A DNA stretch of 6,754 bases, taken from NCBI GenBank assembly GCA_031254075.1, contig JAIRVD010000270.1, forward strand, positions 1 to 6,754, read 5' to 3'. Position numbers and translations under genes: made by a program. Of the stretch, positions 1-6,217 are shown piece by piece; the stretch's first letter is position 1; each line of letters starts with the position of its first letter. The notes under the pieces were generated by a model. The model did not search any database. It was not told the DNA's origin and saw only the letters and a list, made by a program, of their open reading frames with translations. The DNA is from Clostridiales bacterium (lineage in GTDB: Bacteria; Bacillota; Clostridia; Lachnospirales; WQUN01).

Positions 1-3
1 TAT

Positions 4-26
4 CTTAAGTTTAATAATAATTTAAG
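4..26. repeat. AT-rich inverted repeat at left edge
   Basis: Arms CTTAAGTT (4-11) and AATTTAAG (19-26) pair with one G-T wobble around a 7-nt loop, and a T-rich stretch follows. It could be a weak terminator for a gene left of the window, but the stem has almost no G+C, so this is only a possibility. Confidence 0.25.
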
Positions 27-33
27 TTTCGCT

Positions 34-83
34 TTTGTCATTCTGAGTACCCTTTGTCATTCTGAGTACACTTTGTCATTCTG
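34..83. repeat. Three tandem 19-bp direct repeats (TTTGTCATTCTG core)
   Basis: TTTGTCATTCTGAGTAC occurs at 34-50 and 53-69, and a third start, TTTGTCATTCTG, at 72-83. The period is exactly 19 bp. The third copy diverges after TTCTG and becomes the left arm of the palindromic element that follows. The first two copies look like repeated ends of that same element, so this is probably a degenerate or serially inserted dispersed repeat, not a regulatory array. Confidence 0.8.
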
Positions 84-145
84 GAGCGAAGCGAAGAATC
101 TCTTTTTCAGGCTAAAAGGGATCCTTCACTTCGTTCAGGATGACA
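74..145. repeat. Palindromic dispersed intergenic repeat
   Basis: The left arm (74-102, containing GAGCGAAGCGAAGAATC) and the right arm (119-145, containing GATCCTTCACTTCGTTCAGG) are imperfect reverse complements around a loop of about 16 nt. From general knowledge, repeats of the TGTCATTCTGAGCGAAGCGAAG type recur in intergenic regions of many unrelated bacterial genomes and form long hairpins. The transcribed hairpin might end transcription entering from the left. It could also have been inserted into the promoter or leader of the downstream binding-protein gene. Confidence 0.75.
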
Positions 146-230
146 ACCTTTAAATTTTCATAGCAAGTTTACAGTAGCTATTCCAAATTTCATACCAATT
201 TAGTTACTTCTGACAATTTTCACAATAATA

Positions 231-1544
231 ATGCTAATGGGGATTTTAGCATTTTCACTTGCAAGCTGCGGAAATGAACGCGTAGCCGAACAAGAACCGA
301 CGGTTGATTTAAATATAGACCTCGAAGGCACAAGCATTTCCGTTGCGGTGATTTACGACACGGGAATTTCCGGAATTGCCGAAATGTTTATGACGGAAAA
401 TCCGGGAACTACAATTGAAATAATAAATTATGACGGCGACTGGGAAAGAGCGTTTACACAGCTTGCGGCGGAAATAATGTCGGGCGAAGCGCCGACGGTG
501 ATGACAAGCTCGCTTGTAGATTACACCGACCCTAATATTTCGCGGCTTATGGCGGATTGGTTTACGATTATGCGTTCAGACCCCGATTTTCGCGAAGAAG
601 ATTATTTCATGAATGTAATCAACGCCGCCGCGGTAAACGGACGTTTGGTTGGTTTTCCGATGTCGTACGATTATCAATTGGTTGCGTTTAATAACGCGGT
701 TCCGGGTTATCGGCAGCTTGCGGAACGTGACACAATTACCGCTGTTGAGCTTTTAGAGTTCCACGCAGAATCCGACGCAAACATTCCGTATGTAGATTCT
801 AATTTTGACCTGTCGGTAATTTCGCATTCGCTTATCCCGAGTTTTTTCGATTATCAAACGGGGCAAATTGATTTTGAAAATCAACGCTTTATTGATATTC
901 TGAATCATTCTCTCGCCGCTACAGAACCCGAAAAAAGTTTCGGCATGACTATGTCGGGCGGCTTATTCGACCCTAATACGCAAGCCGAAAGAGCCGCCAA
1001 ATATTTTTACAATATTAATGGACCCTACGATTTATCGGTGTTTATGGAATTTGAAAACGCGTTATTCGAAGGCTCCGTTCCGCTTGTTAATTCACGCGGC
1101 GAGCTTATGGCAAATGTTTGGGATAGCTATTTGCTTAACGCTTCCGCAACGCATGAGCAACAGGTTTTGGCATGGAATTTTGTAAAATTTCTTCTGCGCG
1201 TTCCCGCGGAGGACGAACCCCAGCGTTATGTTTCCAGCACGCCGATTACTCCCGCATTATTGCGCTACAGTTTGGAAACCACTGTTACGGGATTAATTGA
1301 CGTCTGCGAAACGCATTACGGCTCACGTCTGGTTGGAACGGAAGAAGAAATTTTGGAATACACATATAACCGCATGATTGAAATAGCAAACATGCCGATG
1401 ACAGACTACAGATACGCCCCCAATAGTATTACCGCGATTCCGTGGGAAGTTTTGACTGAATTCCACGAGGGGCTGATTACGGCGGAACAAGCCGCCGCAC
1501 AAATGCAAAACAGAATGTCACTCGCAATAATGGAGATGAATTAA
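231..1544 (+). CDS. Extracellular solute-binding lipoprotein of a CUT1-type carbohydrate ABC importer
   Basis: This 437-residue protein has the length and pattern of family-1 sugar-binding proteins. It would be anchored outside the membrane and deliver a sugar or oligosaccharide to the two permeases encoded next. A lipobox LASC places the lipidated cysteine at residue 13, followed by a polar, acidic linker. The mature part starts around SISVAVIYD (36-44), and the region around GFPMSYDYQLVAFNN resembles the hinge strands of these proteins. The substrate cannot be read from the sequence. The start is odd. No Shine-Dalgarno motif precedes ATG 231 or ATG 237, and the signal peptide has no Lys or Arg before its hydrophobic core. 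An in-frame TAG at 201-203 leaves no ATG, GTG or TTG further upstream. The first permease begins 4 nt after the stop, consistent with one operon. No convincing promoter was found in 146-230. Confidence 0.88.
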   Translation: MLMGILAFSLASCGNERVAEQEPTVDLNIDLEGTSISVAVIYDTGISGIAEMFMTENPGTTIEIINYDGDWERAFTQLAAEIMSGEAPTVMTSSLVDYTDPNISRLMADWFTIMRSDPDFREEDYFMNVINAAAVNGRLVGFPMSYDYQLVAFNNAVPGYRQLAERDTITAVELLEFHAESDANIPYVDSNFDLSVISHSLIPSFFDYQTGQIDFENQRFIDILNHSLAATEPEKSFGMTMSGGLFDPNTQAERAAKYFYNINGPYDLSVFMEFENALFEGSVPLVNSRGELMANVWDSYLLNASATHEQQVLAWNFVKFLLRVPAEDEPQRYVSSTPITPALLRYSLETTVTGLIDVCETHYGSRLVGTEEEILEYTYNRMIEIANMPMTDYRYAPNSITAIPWEVLTEFHEGLITAEQAAAQMQNRMSLAIMEMN

Positions 1545-1548
1545 TTCC

Positions 1549-2403
1549 ATGCCGCGCTTAAAAACGCGCGAAGAAATAATAATCACAGCCTTGGCGGTTC
1601 CAAGCCTGCTGGGGCTGTTGATTTTTTTCATTGTTCCGTTTGGGTATTCGTTGTATCTTGCGGTGATTGATAACCCCGTTGCGCGGAATTTTGTTTGGTT
1701 TGATAATTTTATTGCTACTTTTAACAACTCGGCTTTTAAGCTCGCAATGCGAAATACTTTGACGTTTATGGCGTTGTCCGTTCCGTTTAATTTGGTTCTG
1801 CCGCTTTTGCTTGCGGCTGTTTTGAAAAATTTTAAACATAAAGAAATATTGGGTATGTTATTTGTTTTACCGCTTGTTGTTCCGTCGGGTGCGATGGTGC
1901 ATTTTTGGCATAATCTTTTTGGAATAAACGGCGCGGTTAACGGGCTGTTTTTTCGTGATTCGCCGATTAATTGGCTTGGGTCGGATTTATCGCTTGTTGT
2001 TATTTTAATAATTTTTATGTGGAAAAACGCGGGCTTTAATATCGTGCTTTATCAGGCGGGGCTTAATTTGATTCCTTCGGAATATTACGAATTCGCCGCA
2101 GTCGAGGGTGCGGGGCTGTTTAAAAAATTTCGGCATATCACCGCGATTTATCTTGCGCCTACATTTTTTATGGTTATGCTGATGTCTGTTTTGGCAACGT
2201 TTCGTTCGTTTAGGGAAATTTATCTGCTTTCGGGCGCACATCCGCATTCCCGAATTTATATGCTGCAGCATTTTATGAACAATATGTTTAATTCCTTGAA
2301 TTATCAGCGGCTTGCTACTGCCGCTTATTTTCTTGCCGCGGGAATTGTTATTTTCGCGGCGGGGTCGATGTTTTTATTAAGGCGCGTGACCCGCCATGAG
2401 TAA
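1549..2403 (+). CDS. Carbohydrate ABC transporter permease, MalF/UgpA-like
   Basis: This 284-residue inner-membrane permease has about six hydrophobic segments, near residues 10-40, 65-92, 99-121, 146-170, 198-219 and 255-277. The cytoplasmic EAA loop that docks the ATPase is clear: EFAAVEGAG at 181-189 followed by FKKFRHITAIYLAP, with Gly187 in the conserved place. Val-Glu replaces the more usual x-Asp before Gly, and LAP replaces LP, which are mild deviations. It should form the translocation pore as a heterodimer with the next gene product. ATG 1549 lies 4 nt after the binding-protein stop, and GGAG at 1532-1535 is a rather distant ribosome-binding candidate. The 3' end overlaps the next gene by 8 nt, which favours translational coupling. 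Confidence 0.92.
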   Translation: MPRLKTREEIIITALAVPSLLGLLIFFIVPFGYSLYLAVIDNPVARNFVWFDNFIATFNNSAFKLAMRNTLTFMALSVPFNLVLPLLLAAVLKNFKHKEILGMLFVLPLVVPSGAMVHFWHNLFGINGAVNGLFFRDSPINWLGSDLSLVVILIIFMWKNAGFNIVLYQAGLNLIPSEYYEFAAVEGAGLFKKFRHITAIYLAPTFFMVMLMSVLATFRSFREIYLLSGAHPHSRIYMLQHFMNNMFNSLNYQRLATAAYFLAAGIVIFAAGSMFLLRRVTRHE

Positions 2404-3235
2404 ATTCAAATTATTTATATGGCTTCCCGCAATTGCCGCGCTGTTTCCCGTTCTTATGGTTTTCACAAATTCATTTATGAGCGGATTTGAAATTTCGACG
2501 CGGTACACGCATCTTGTTCGCCCGGGAAATATTTTTTTCGCCGATGAAATTCATTTTGTGAGAATGACGCTTTTGCCCGATTTTGTGACTTTGAGCCAAT
2601 ATTCCGAACTGCTGTTTAATAATCCTGTATATATCGGAAAACTGTGGAATTCAATCGCGCTTGCGCTTCCTATTGTTGTCGGGCAGTTGATGATTTCCGC
2701 GCCGGCGGCTTATGCGTTTGAAATGAGCCGTTTTCGCTATAAAGAATGGGTGTATCTTGTTTATATAATCGTAATGCTTATGCCGCTGCAGGTTTCGCTT
2801 GTGCCTAATTTCGTTACGGCGCAGGCACTCGGGCTTGCGGATTCACGCCTTGCGATAATTCTGCCGGGAATTTTTAATCCGTTCGGCGTGTTTATAATGC
2901 GTCAGTATTTGCGAAATCTTCCGCGCGATTATATCGAAGCGGCTTTTATCGACGGCGCGGGGCATTTAAAGGCGTTTATTCTTGTTATCGCTCCTTTATT
3001 CAAAACAGCGGCGGCGGCATTGATGTTATTGACATTCGTCGAAAACTGGAATTTAGTCGAAGCACCGCATTTGTTTCTTAACGCCGCGACCGAACCGCTT
3101 TCCGTTTACCTCGCGTCGGCAGATGCGGAAATAATTTTTGCGGCATCGTTTTTTTATCTTCTGCCGTGCGTATTAATTTTTCTGTACGGACAAGAACATA
3201 TGATTCAAGGAATTCAACTTTCGGGTGTGAAATAA
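2396..3235 (+). CDS. Carbohydrate ABC transporter permease, MalG/UgpE-like
   Basis: This 279-residue second permease is the partner of the preceding one. It has an N-terminal membrane helix (7-25), an extracellular loop (about 30-75) and further helices near 84-108, 117-140, 152-168, 193-215 and 247-264. The EAA motif is near-consensus: EAAFIDGAG at 181-189, followed by LKAFILVIAPL. The C-terminus GIQLSGVK resembles the GxxxGAVKG-like ends of MalG-type subunits. The start codon lies inside the 3' end of the upstream permease gene (8-nt overlap). The TAA stop shares its last A with a following ATG (TAATG). No ATPase gene follows. CUT1 importers commonly share one multipurpose ATPase (MsmX/MsmK type) encoded elsewhere, so this absence is not by itself a defect. 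Confidence 0.93.
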   Translation: MSKFKLFIWLPAIAALFPVLMVFTNSFMSGFEISTRYTHLVRPGNIFFADEIHFVRMTLLPDFVTLSQYSELLFNNPVYIGKLWNSIALALPIVVGQLMISAPAAYAFEMSRFRYKEWVYLVYIIVMLMPLQVSLVPNFVTAQALGLADSRLAIILPGIFNPFGVFIMRQYLRNLPRDYIEAAFIDGAGHLKAFILVIAPLFKTAAAALMLLTFVENWNLVEAPHLFLNAATEPLSVYLASADAEIIFAASFFYLLPCVLIFLYGQEHMIQGIQLSGVK

Positions 3236-3291
3236 TGCGCGAAGCGGATTTTTCGCACCAACCGACAGTATCTCCGCCGCAGGCGGAATGA
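3235..3291 (+). other. 18-codon open frame bridging permease and adaptor genes
   Basis: The ATG at 3235-3237 overlaps the permease stop (TAATG). The frame runs 18 codons (begins MREADFSHQ, ends PPQAE) to a TGA at 3289-3291, which overlaps an ATG at 3288 (ATGA). Both junctions are classic translational-coupling arrangements. The peptide has no recognisable domain, and the stretch carries hairpins, so it may be a short intergenic repeat that happens to stay open. Whether it is translated cannot be told from sequence. Confidence 0.25.
3273..3287. repeat. GC-rich hairpin before the adaptor gene
   Basis: TCCGCC (3273-3278) and GGCGGA (3282-3287) are perfect complements around GCA. A second, weaker stem lies just upstream (GCGAA 3239-3243 with TTCGC 3252-3256). 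No T-tract follows, so this is not a standard terminator. It could lower or time expression of the downstream pair relative to the importer genes, or mark a dispersed repeat. Confidence 0.5.
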
Positions 3292-3294
3292 ATT

Positions 3295-3301
3295 GGGGTG
3301 A
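3295..3301 (+). promoter_or_regulatory. Strong ribosome-binding site deciding the adaptor start
   Basis: GGGGTGA lies 4 nt before ATG 3306 and matches the AGGAGGTGA anti-16S pattern. It favours ATG 3306 over the in-frame ATG at 3288, which would add MNWGEV and has no such site. Confidence 0.7.
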
Positions 3302-3305
3302 AGTG

Positions 3306-4721
3306 ATGCAAAAGAAAATTACTTTAAGGCTAACCGCCGCGTTTTTTGGAATTTTATTATTTCTGACGTTTTTTTCAAACACGATTTATTCGTTGAACTT
3401 GCCGGGCGTTGTCGTGGGTTTTTCGTCTGAAGGTGTTATTTCAAGCACATTCAGAAGCCAAGGCGAAGCGGAATTTGCCGAGCATATCAATGTTTTTTCG
3501 GAAGAACGCGGACGAATTACAATGATGGTGCGCGAAAACGACCGCGTAACCGAGGGCGATTTACTTTTCACAACGCAGAGCGACATGGCGGAACTTTCTC
3601 GGCGGCTTGAAGACGAGCAAAACCGTTTGGAAAGAACGCTTGTAAATCTCGCGGGCGCACGCAGCGATTTAAGGTTTGAACAGCAGCGGCATAACGAAGC
3701 TCCCGTTTTCACGCCTACAGAGGTTTCGCCGCCCGACATCGTGCGATTCGAAAGAGAAGCCGCAAGACTAGAAGAAGAAATCGCGATTGCGGAAGCGGAA
3801 ATTGAAAAAAAACGTGCGCTGTACGAAGCGGGCGTTATTCCGCGAACAGATTTAACCGACGCGATTCGCGAATTGGAAATTCTGCACGAAAATTTCCGCC
3901 AAAACGCTGAAGACAAAGAAACCGTTTTGACAGAAAACGAACAGGAGCTTGCACGCGCGGCGGAATCGGATGAAATCCGCCGAAACGAGCGAAACGCCGC
4001 ATTCGAAGCGGAAGAAAGCAATATCCGACGGCAAATTCAGCGGCTTTCCAACGATATAACGCTTTTGGAAATGGAAGAAACGGAAATTCGGCGCGTTCTT
4101 GAGAGATTATCCGCGCAAATCGAAGCTGACGGCATGGTATATGTACATGCGGAACATTCCGGCATAATCAGCGAGATTTTGACGGAAAGCGGAACTTTTA
4201 CCGAAAGCGGACGACCGGTTTTAAAACTGGCGGAAAGCTTTGGCGAGTACCTAATCACCGCCTATTTCCCCGAGCGAATGGGAATGCTTGCGCCCGAAGC
4301 AGTTGTTCGCGTTGATATTCCCGTTTTTGAAGAATACGGACTAAGCGGAACAGTTCGGCGAATTACAGCCGAAGGAAGCAGACTTCGCGCAGAAATCGCG
4401 CTTTCGGGAATCATTCTGAACGGCGGCGAACGCGCGGAGGTTATCGTTAACAAGCATTCAAATTTAATGGAGCAGACGCTGCCGAATTCGGCAATTCACG
4501 AAGACCCGTCGCTCGGGTATTTTATTCTTATCGCCGAACGCGAAAAAAACACCCTGGTCGGACACAGCTATTACGCCCGCAGGCGTTTTATTTCCGTATT
4601 CACCCAAGGCGACGAAACAACAGCATTTTTCTCGTTCGGCGAACTCACAAACCCCGTAATCATCACAAGCGACCGCCCGATTTCGGAAGGCAGCAGAGTA
4701 CGTGTGATTGGCGATGGTTAG
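3306..4721 (+). CDS. HlyD/MacA-like membrane fusion (periplasmic adaptor) protein
   Basis: This 471-residue adaptor has an N-terminal signal anchor (KK at 3-4, hydrophobic 9-30). The first half of a biotinyl-lipoyl-like domain lies at about 61-92, with GRITMMVRENDRVTEGDLLF typical of the family. A long charged coiled-coil hairpin runs about 94-275. A Pro-rich break (132-144) interrupts its first helix, and YEAGVIPRTDL (173-183) looks like the hairpin turn. The second lipoyl half is near 278-310 (HSGIISEILTESGTF), followed by beta-barrel and membrane-proximal strands to the C-terminus. Such proteins link an inner-membrane exporter to the envelope, often to a TolC-type channel. Here the gene follows an importer and overlaps a MacB-like gene by 8 nt, so the latter is its likely partner. 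The start was chosen from the strong ribosome-binding site and the basic N-terminus. Cargo is unknown. Confidence 0.85.
   Translation: MQKKITLRLTAAFFGILLFLTFFSNTIYSLNLPGVVVGFSSEGVISSTFRSQGEAEFAEHINVFSEERGRITMMVRENDRVTEGDLLFTTQSDMAELSRRLEDEQNRLERTLVNLAGARSDLRFEQQRHNEAPVFTPTEVSPPDIVRFEREAARLEEEIAIAEAEIEKKRALYEAGVIPRTDLTDAIRELEILHENFRQNAEDKETVLTENEQELARAAESDEIRRNERNAAFEAEESNIRRQIQRLSNDITLLEMEETEIRRVLERLSAQIEADGMVYVHAEHSGIISEILTESGTFTESGRPVLKLAESFGEYLITAYFPERMGMLAPEAVVRVDIPVFEEYGLSGTVRRITAEGSRLRAEIALSGIILNGGERAEVIVNKHSNLMEQTLPNSAIHEDPSLGYFILIAEREKNTLVGHSYYARRRFISVFTQGDETTAFFSFGELTNPVIITSDRPISEGSRVRVIGDG
4573..4593 (+). other. Short GC-rich hairpin with T-rich tail inside the adaptor gene
   Basis: ACGCC (4573-4577) pairs with GGCGT (4582-4586) around CGCA, followed by TTTATTT. 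It is terminator-like in shape, but the stem is only 5 bp and lies within coding sequence, so chance is a good explanation. Confidence 0.25.
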
Positions 4722-5676
4722 GCGTTCTGTTTGCGCAGTTGTAGTTTTATGCGCGGTTGTTTCAATTTATTGGTTCAATGCGCAAGCTTCGCGCTATATG
4801 TATCCGGACGTTTTTGCCGTTCTGCCTGTAATTCATGATGATGTGTTCGCTTCCGATGATTTGCCCGCCCGTGCGGAAACGGCGCGTCTTTCCGTTTCCG
4901 CTGTCGAAAACGGCGCGAAAACGGTTTTTGCCGAAACGATTACAACCGGACGCGGCTACTTTGAAATGTGCTTTATGAATTTCAAATCGGGCGGTATTTG
5001 GCGGGATGAATTTTCAATAATCATTTGCGAAAATTTAGCATGGCAACTTTTCGGCGGTACAAACGCCGTCGGACTGACCGCAGCAATTGACGGAACACCC
5101 TACACCATAACGGGCGTCGCGGAAGCAACCGATTCCGGTGTATACGCGTGGCTTCCGCGTACTAATGAAGCCGAACGCGCGAGTATTCTGCTTGTAAAAC
5201 CCGAAAACTATAACCGAGTCGGCTCGCGCATTGAAACCGAAAATTTATTAAAATCGCAAAACCTGCACCCGCGCGATTTTTCAATAACGGATATTAACGC
5301 CTACACGGAAAGCATAAAACTGCGCGGAAATCTTTTACTTTTCGCAGCAGTTCTTGTTTTCGTTGCCGCAACAACGCGAAACGCCTTGCGGGCGAAATCG
5401 CTTACGCAAGGCGTATTTGTTTTTGTCGGGAATTTTATTGCTTTGGTTGTTCTTTTTAATACCGCTTCATTGGATTTATGGCTTCCCGCATTCTACCCCG
5501 AAGGCTTTGGCGGTTACGCACAGCTTATTTTTAATTCAAATCTGCTTGCACCGCCGCGCTATCTTCACAGCCAACTAAACGCGCTGTATAAAATTAACAC
5601 CTACGCCAATATTGCCTTTGCCATTGGTTTTTTTGCATTACTTTTCGCACTTCCGGGATGTAAAAAAAATAATTGA
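4714..5676 (+). CDS. Small MacB/FtsX-like ABC transporter membrane protein
   Basis: This 320-residue membrane protein has one N-terminal helix (about 5-21), an extracytoplasmic domain (about 25-200) and three hydrophobic segments near 206-220, 233-250 and 295-314. Residues 106-136 carry the most recognisable signature: ENLAWQLFGGTNAVG followed by DGTPYTITGVA, matching the ESLAxxLFGxxxxxGxxxxxxGxxxxVxGV pattern of the MacB periplasmic core domain. The 1+3 helix topology also matches MacB/FtsX permeases, but the protein is shorter than most, with a reduced core domain. The family normally works with a cytoplasmic ATPase that drives mechanical movement and with a MacA-type adaptor, here the overlapping upstream gene. 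No ATPase follows. ATG 4714 was chosen; a TTG at 4708 is an alternative. A strong hairpin lies within the gene at 5381-5414. Confidence 0.7.
   Translation: MVRRSVCAVVVLCAVVSIYWFNAQASRYMYPDVFAVLPVIHDDVFASDDLPARAETARLSVSAVENGAKTVFAETITTGRGYFEMCFMNFKSGGIWRDEFSIIICENLAWQLFGGTNAVGLTAAIDGTPYTITGVAEATDSGVYAWLPRTNEAERASILLVKPENYNRVGSRIETENLLKSQNLHPRDFSITDINAYTESIKLRGNLLLFAAVLVFVAATTRNALRAKSLTQGVFVFVGNFIALVVLFNTASLDLWLPAFYPEGFGGYAQLIFNSNLLAPPRYLHSQLNALYKINTYANIAFAIGFFALLFALPGCKKNN
5381..5425 (+). terminator. Terminator-like hairpin inside the MacB-like gene
   Basis: ACGCCTTGCG (5381-5390) and CGCAAGGCGT (5405-5414) are perfect 10-bp complements. The loop can form an inner stem (GGCG 5391-5394 with CGCT 5399-5402, including one G-T pair). 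The tail ATTTGTTTTTG (5415-5425) is T-rich. The shape is that of an intrinsic terminator on the + strand, yet it lies in frame between the second and third membrane segments. Function is unproven. Confidence 0.45.
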
Positions 5677-5722
5677 ATTGATTCATCAGCTCGTTAAGGC
5701 GGAGTTAACCCTGCTTCTTCGC

Positions 5723-6031
5723 TTAATAAAGATTGCTTTGCCTTGCATCATCAATAGTCATGAATATCATTTCATTATGAACATCAAAATATTCAAGATG
5801 CACACGGCAAAAAATACTGTTAAGCATGATTACTTCCTCAGTCATACTCGGGTCTTTATGTTTTTGAAGTTTTCCGGGAACTAAATGCTCTTTTTTACAC
5901 ATAGGACATAGCAATCCGGGAATTTCTCCATTTTCCCCAAGTTTCTTAACTTGAAATCTGCCATCAACCGGAATACGAACAACAATTCCTCGCTCTGTAA
6001 CGAGTTTTTCTAAAATTAACTCATATGCCAT
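5723..6031 (-). CDS. Hypothetical small protein with CPxC and CxxH motifs
   Basis: This 102-residue protein belongs to no family I recognise. The N-terminal half (about 4-37) looks beta-rich with alternating charged residues (RGIVVRIPVDGRFQVKKL). It is followed by C42-P-M-C45 and, 30 residues later, C75-R-V-H78. These four residues could form one zinc site, so a zinc-ribbon-like fold is possible but not shown. There is no signal peptide or membrane segment, so it is probably cytoplasmic. ATG 6031 was chosen because GGGAG (6039-6043 on the - strand) sits 7 nt upstream. The frame is open to an ATG at 6106, adding 25 residues without a ribosome-binding site. The gene has its own near-consensus promoter (6143-6171). 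It converges on the transport operon with only 46 nt between the two stops and no clear terminator. Confidence 0.65.
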   Translation of the reverse strand: MAYELILEKLVTERGIVVRIPVDGRFQVKKLGENGEIPGLLCPMCKKEHLVPGKLQKHKDPSMTEEVIMLNSIFCRVHLEYFDVHNEMIFMTIDDARQSNLY

Positions 6032-6038
6032 TGCATTT

Positions 6039-6043
6039 CTCCC
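6039..6043 (-). promoter_or_regulatory. Ribosome-binding site of the small hypothetical gene
   Basis: GGGAG on the - strand lies 7 nt before ATG 6031 and decides the start. A 12-codon overlapping frame (ATG at 6054, reading MIVQGEMQWHMS) spans this site and ends just inside the gene. It could be incidental. Confidence 0.6.
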
Positions 6044-6057
6044 TGTACAATCATATT

Positions 6058-6099
6058 TAGGTTTAAAGTAAACCCATAACCTATAATTTATTCGTTTAC
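6058..6099 (-). promoter_or_regulatory. Leader with competing short stem-loops
   Basis: In the predicted 5' leader of the small gene, three pairings share bases: GGTTT/AAACC (6060-6064 with 6070-6074), TAGGTT/AACCTA (6058-6063 with 6078-6083) and GTAAAC/GTTTAC (6068-6073 with 6094-6099). The first and third cannot form together, as in attenuators, but the stems are short and A+T-rich. Confidence 0.3.
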
Positions 6100-6142
6100 C
6101 CTTCATATGGTGTACTTTTTGACGGATTCCTTTATGGAGCGC

Positions 6143-6171
6143 ATTCTATGACTTTTTCTAAATTATGTCAA
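6143..6171 (-). promoter_or_regulatory. Near-consensus sigma70-type promoter of the small hypothetical gene
   Basis: On the - strand, TTGACA (6171-6166) is a perfect -35 box. A 17-bp spacer leads to TAGAAT (6148-6143), a -10 box one base from TATAAT. Transcription would start near 6136 and give a leader of about 105 nt before ATG 6031. The promoter lies wholly inside the segment bounded by 14-bp inverted repeats. Confidence 0.7.
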
Positions 6172-6210
6172 TAAAAATCGAAAGGATAAAAATTAATTCT
6201 CCTGTCGATT
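6170..6210 (-). terminator. Probable terminator of the recombinase transcript
   Basis: On the - strand, AATCGACAGGA (6210-6200) pairs with TCCTTTCGATT (6186-6176) with one mismatch around a 13-nt loop. TTTATT (6175-6170) follows as a U-rich tail. The stem is only moderately G+C-rich. It would stop recombinase read-through just before the promoter, whose -35 box overlaps the tail. Confidence 0.5.
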
Positions 6211-6217
6211 AGCTTTT

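Noticed and set aside
34..83. CRISPR-like array from the evenly spaced repeats
   Set aside because: The period is 19 bp with no spacer-length unique sequence between copies, and no cas genes are present; these are tandem repeats.
168..196. Possible promoter TTTACA with a -10 at CATACC before the binding-protein gene
   Set aside because: The -10 matches only three of six consensus bases, so it is too weak to annotate.
210..238. Possible promoter CTGACA with GCTAAT overlapping the start of the binding-protein gene
   Set aside because: Transcription would begin after the start codon and the signal peptide would be lost.
3386..4021. Long open frame of 211 codons on the - strand inside the adaptor gene
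   Set aside because: It is Ser/Arg-rich low-complexity antisense of a Glu/Arg-rich coiled coil, with no start signal and no domain. The + strand adaptor explains the region.
5693..5709. GTTAA/TTAAC inverted repeat between the converging genes as a bidirectional terminator
   Set aside because: The stem is five A+T-rich base pairs with a 7-nt loop and no T-tract, which is not convincing.
5612..5884. 90-codon + strand frame spanning the end of the MacB-like gene and the small - strand gene
   Set aside because: It crosses two better-supported genes, has no ribosome-binding site, and its composition looks like shadow coding.
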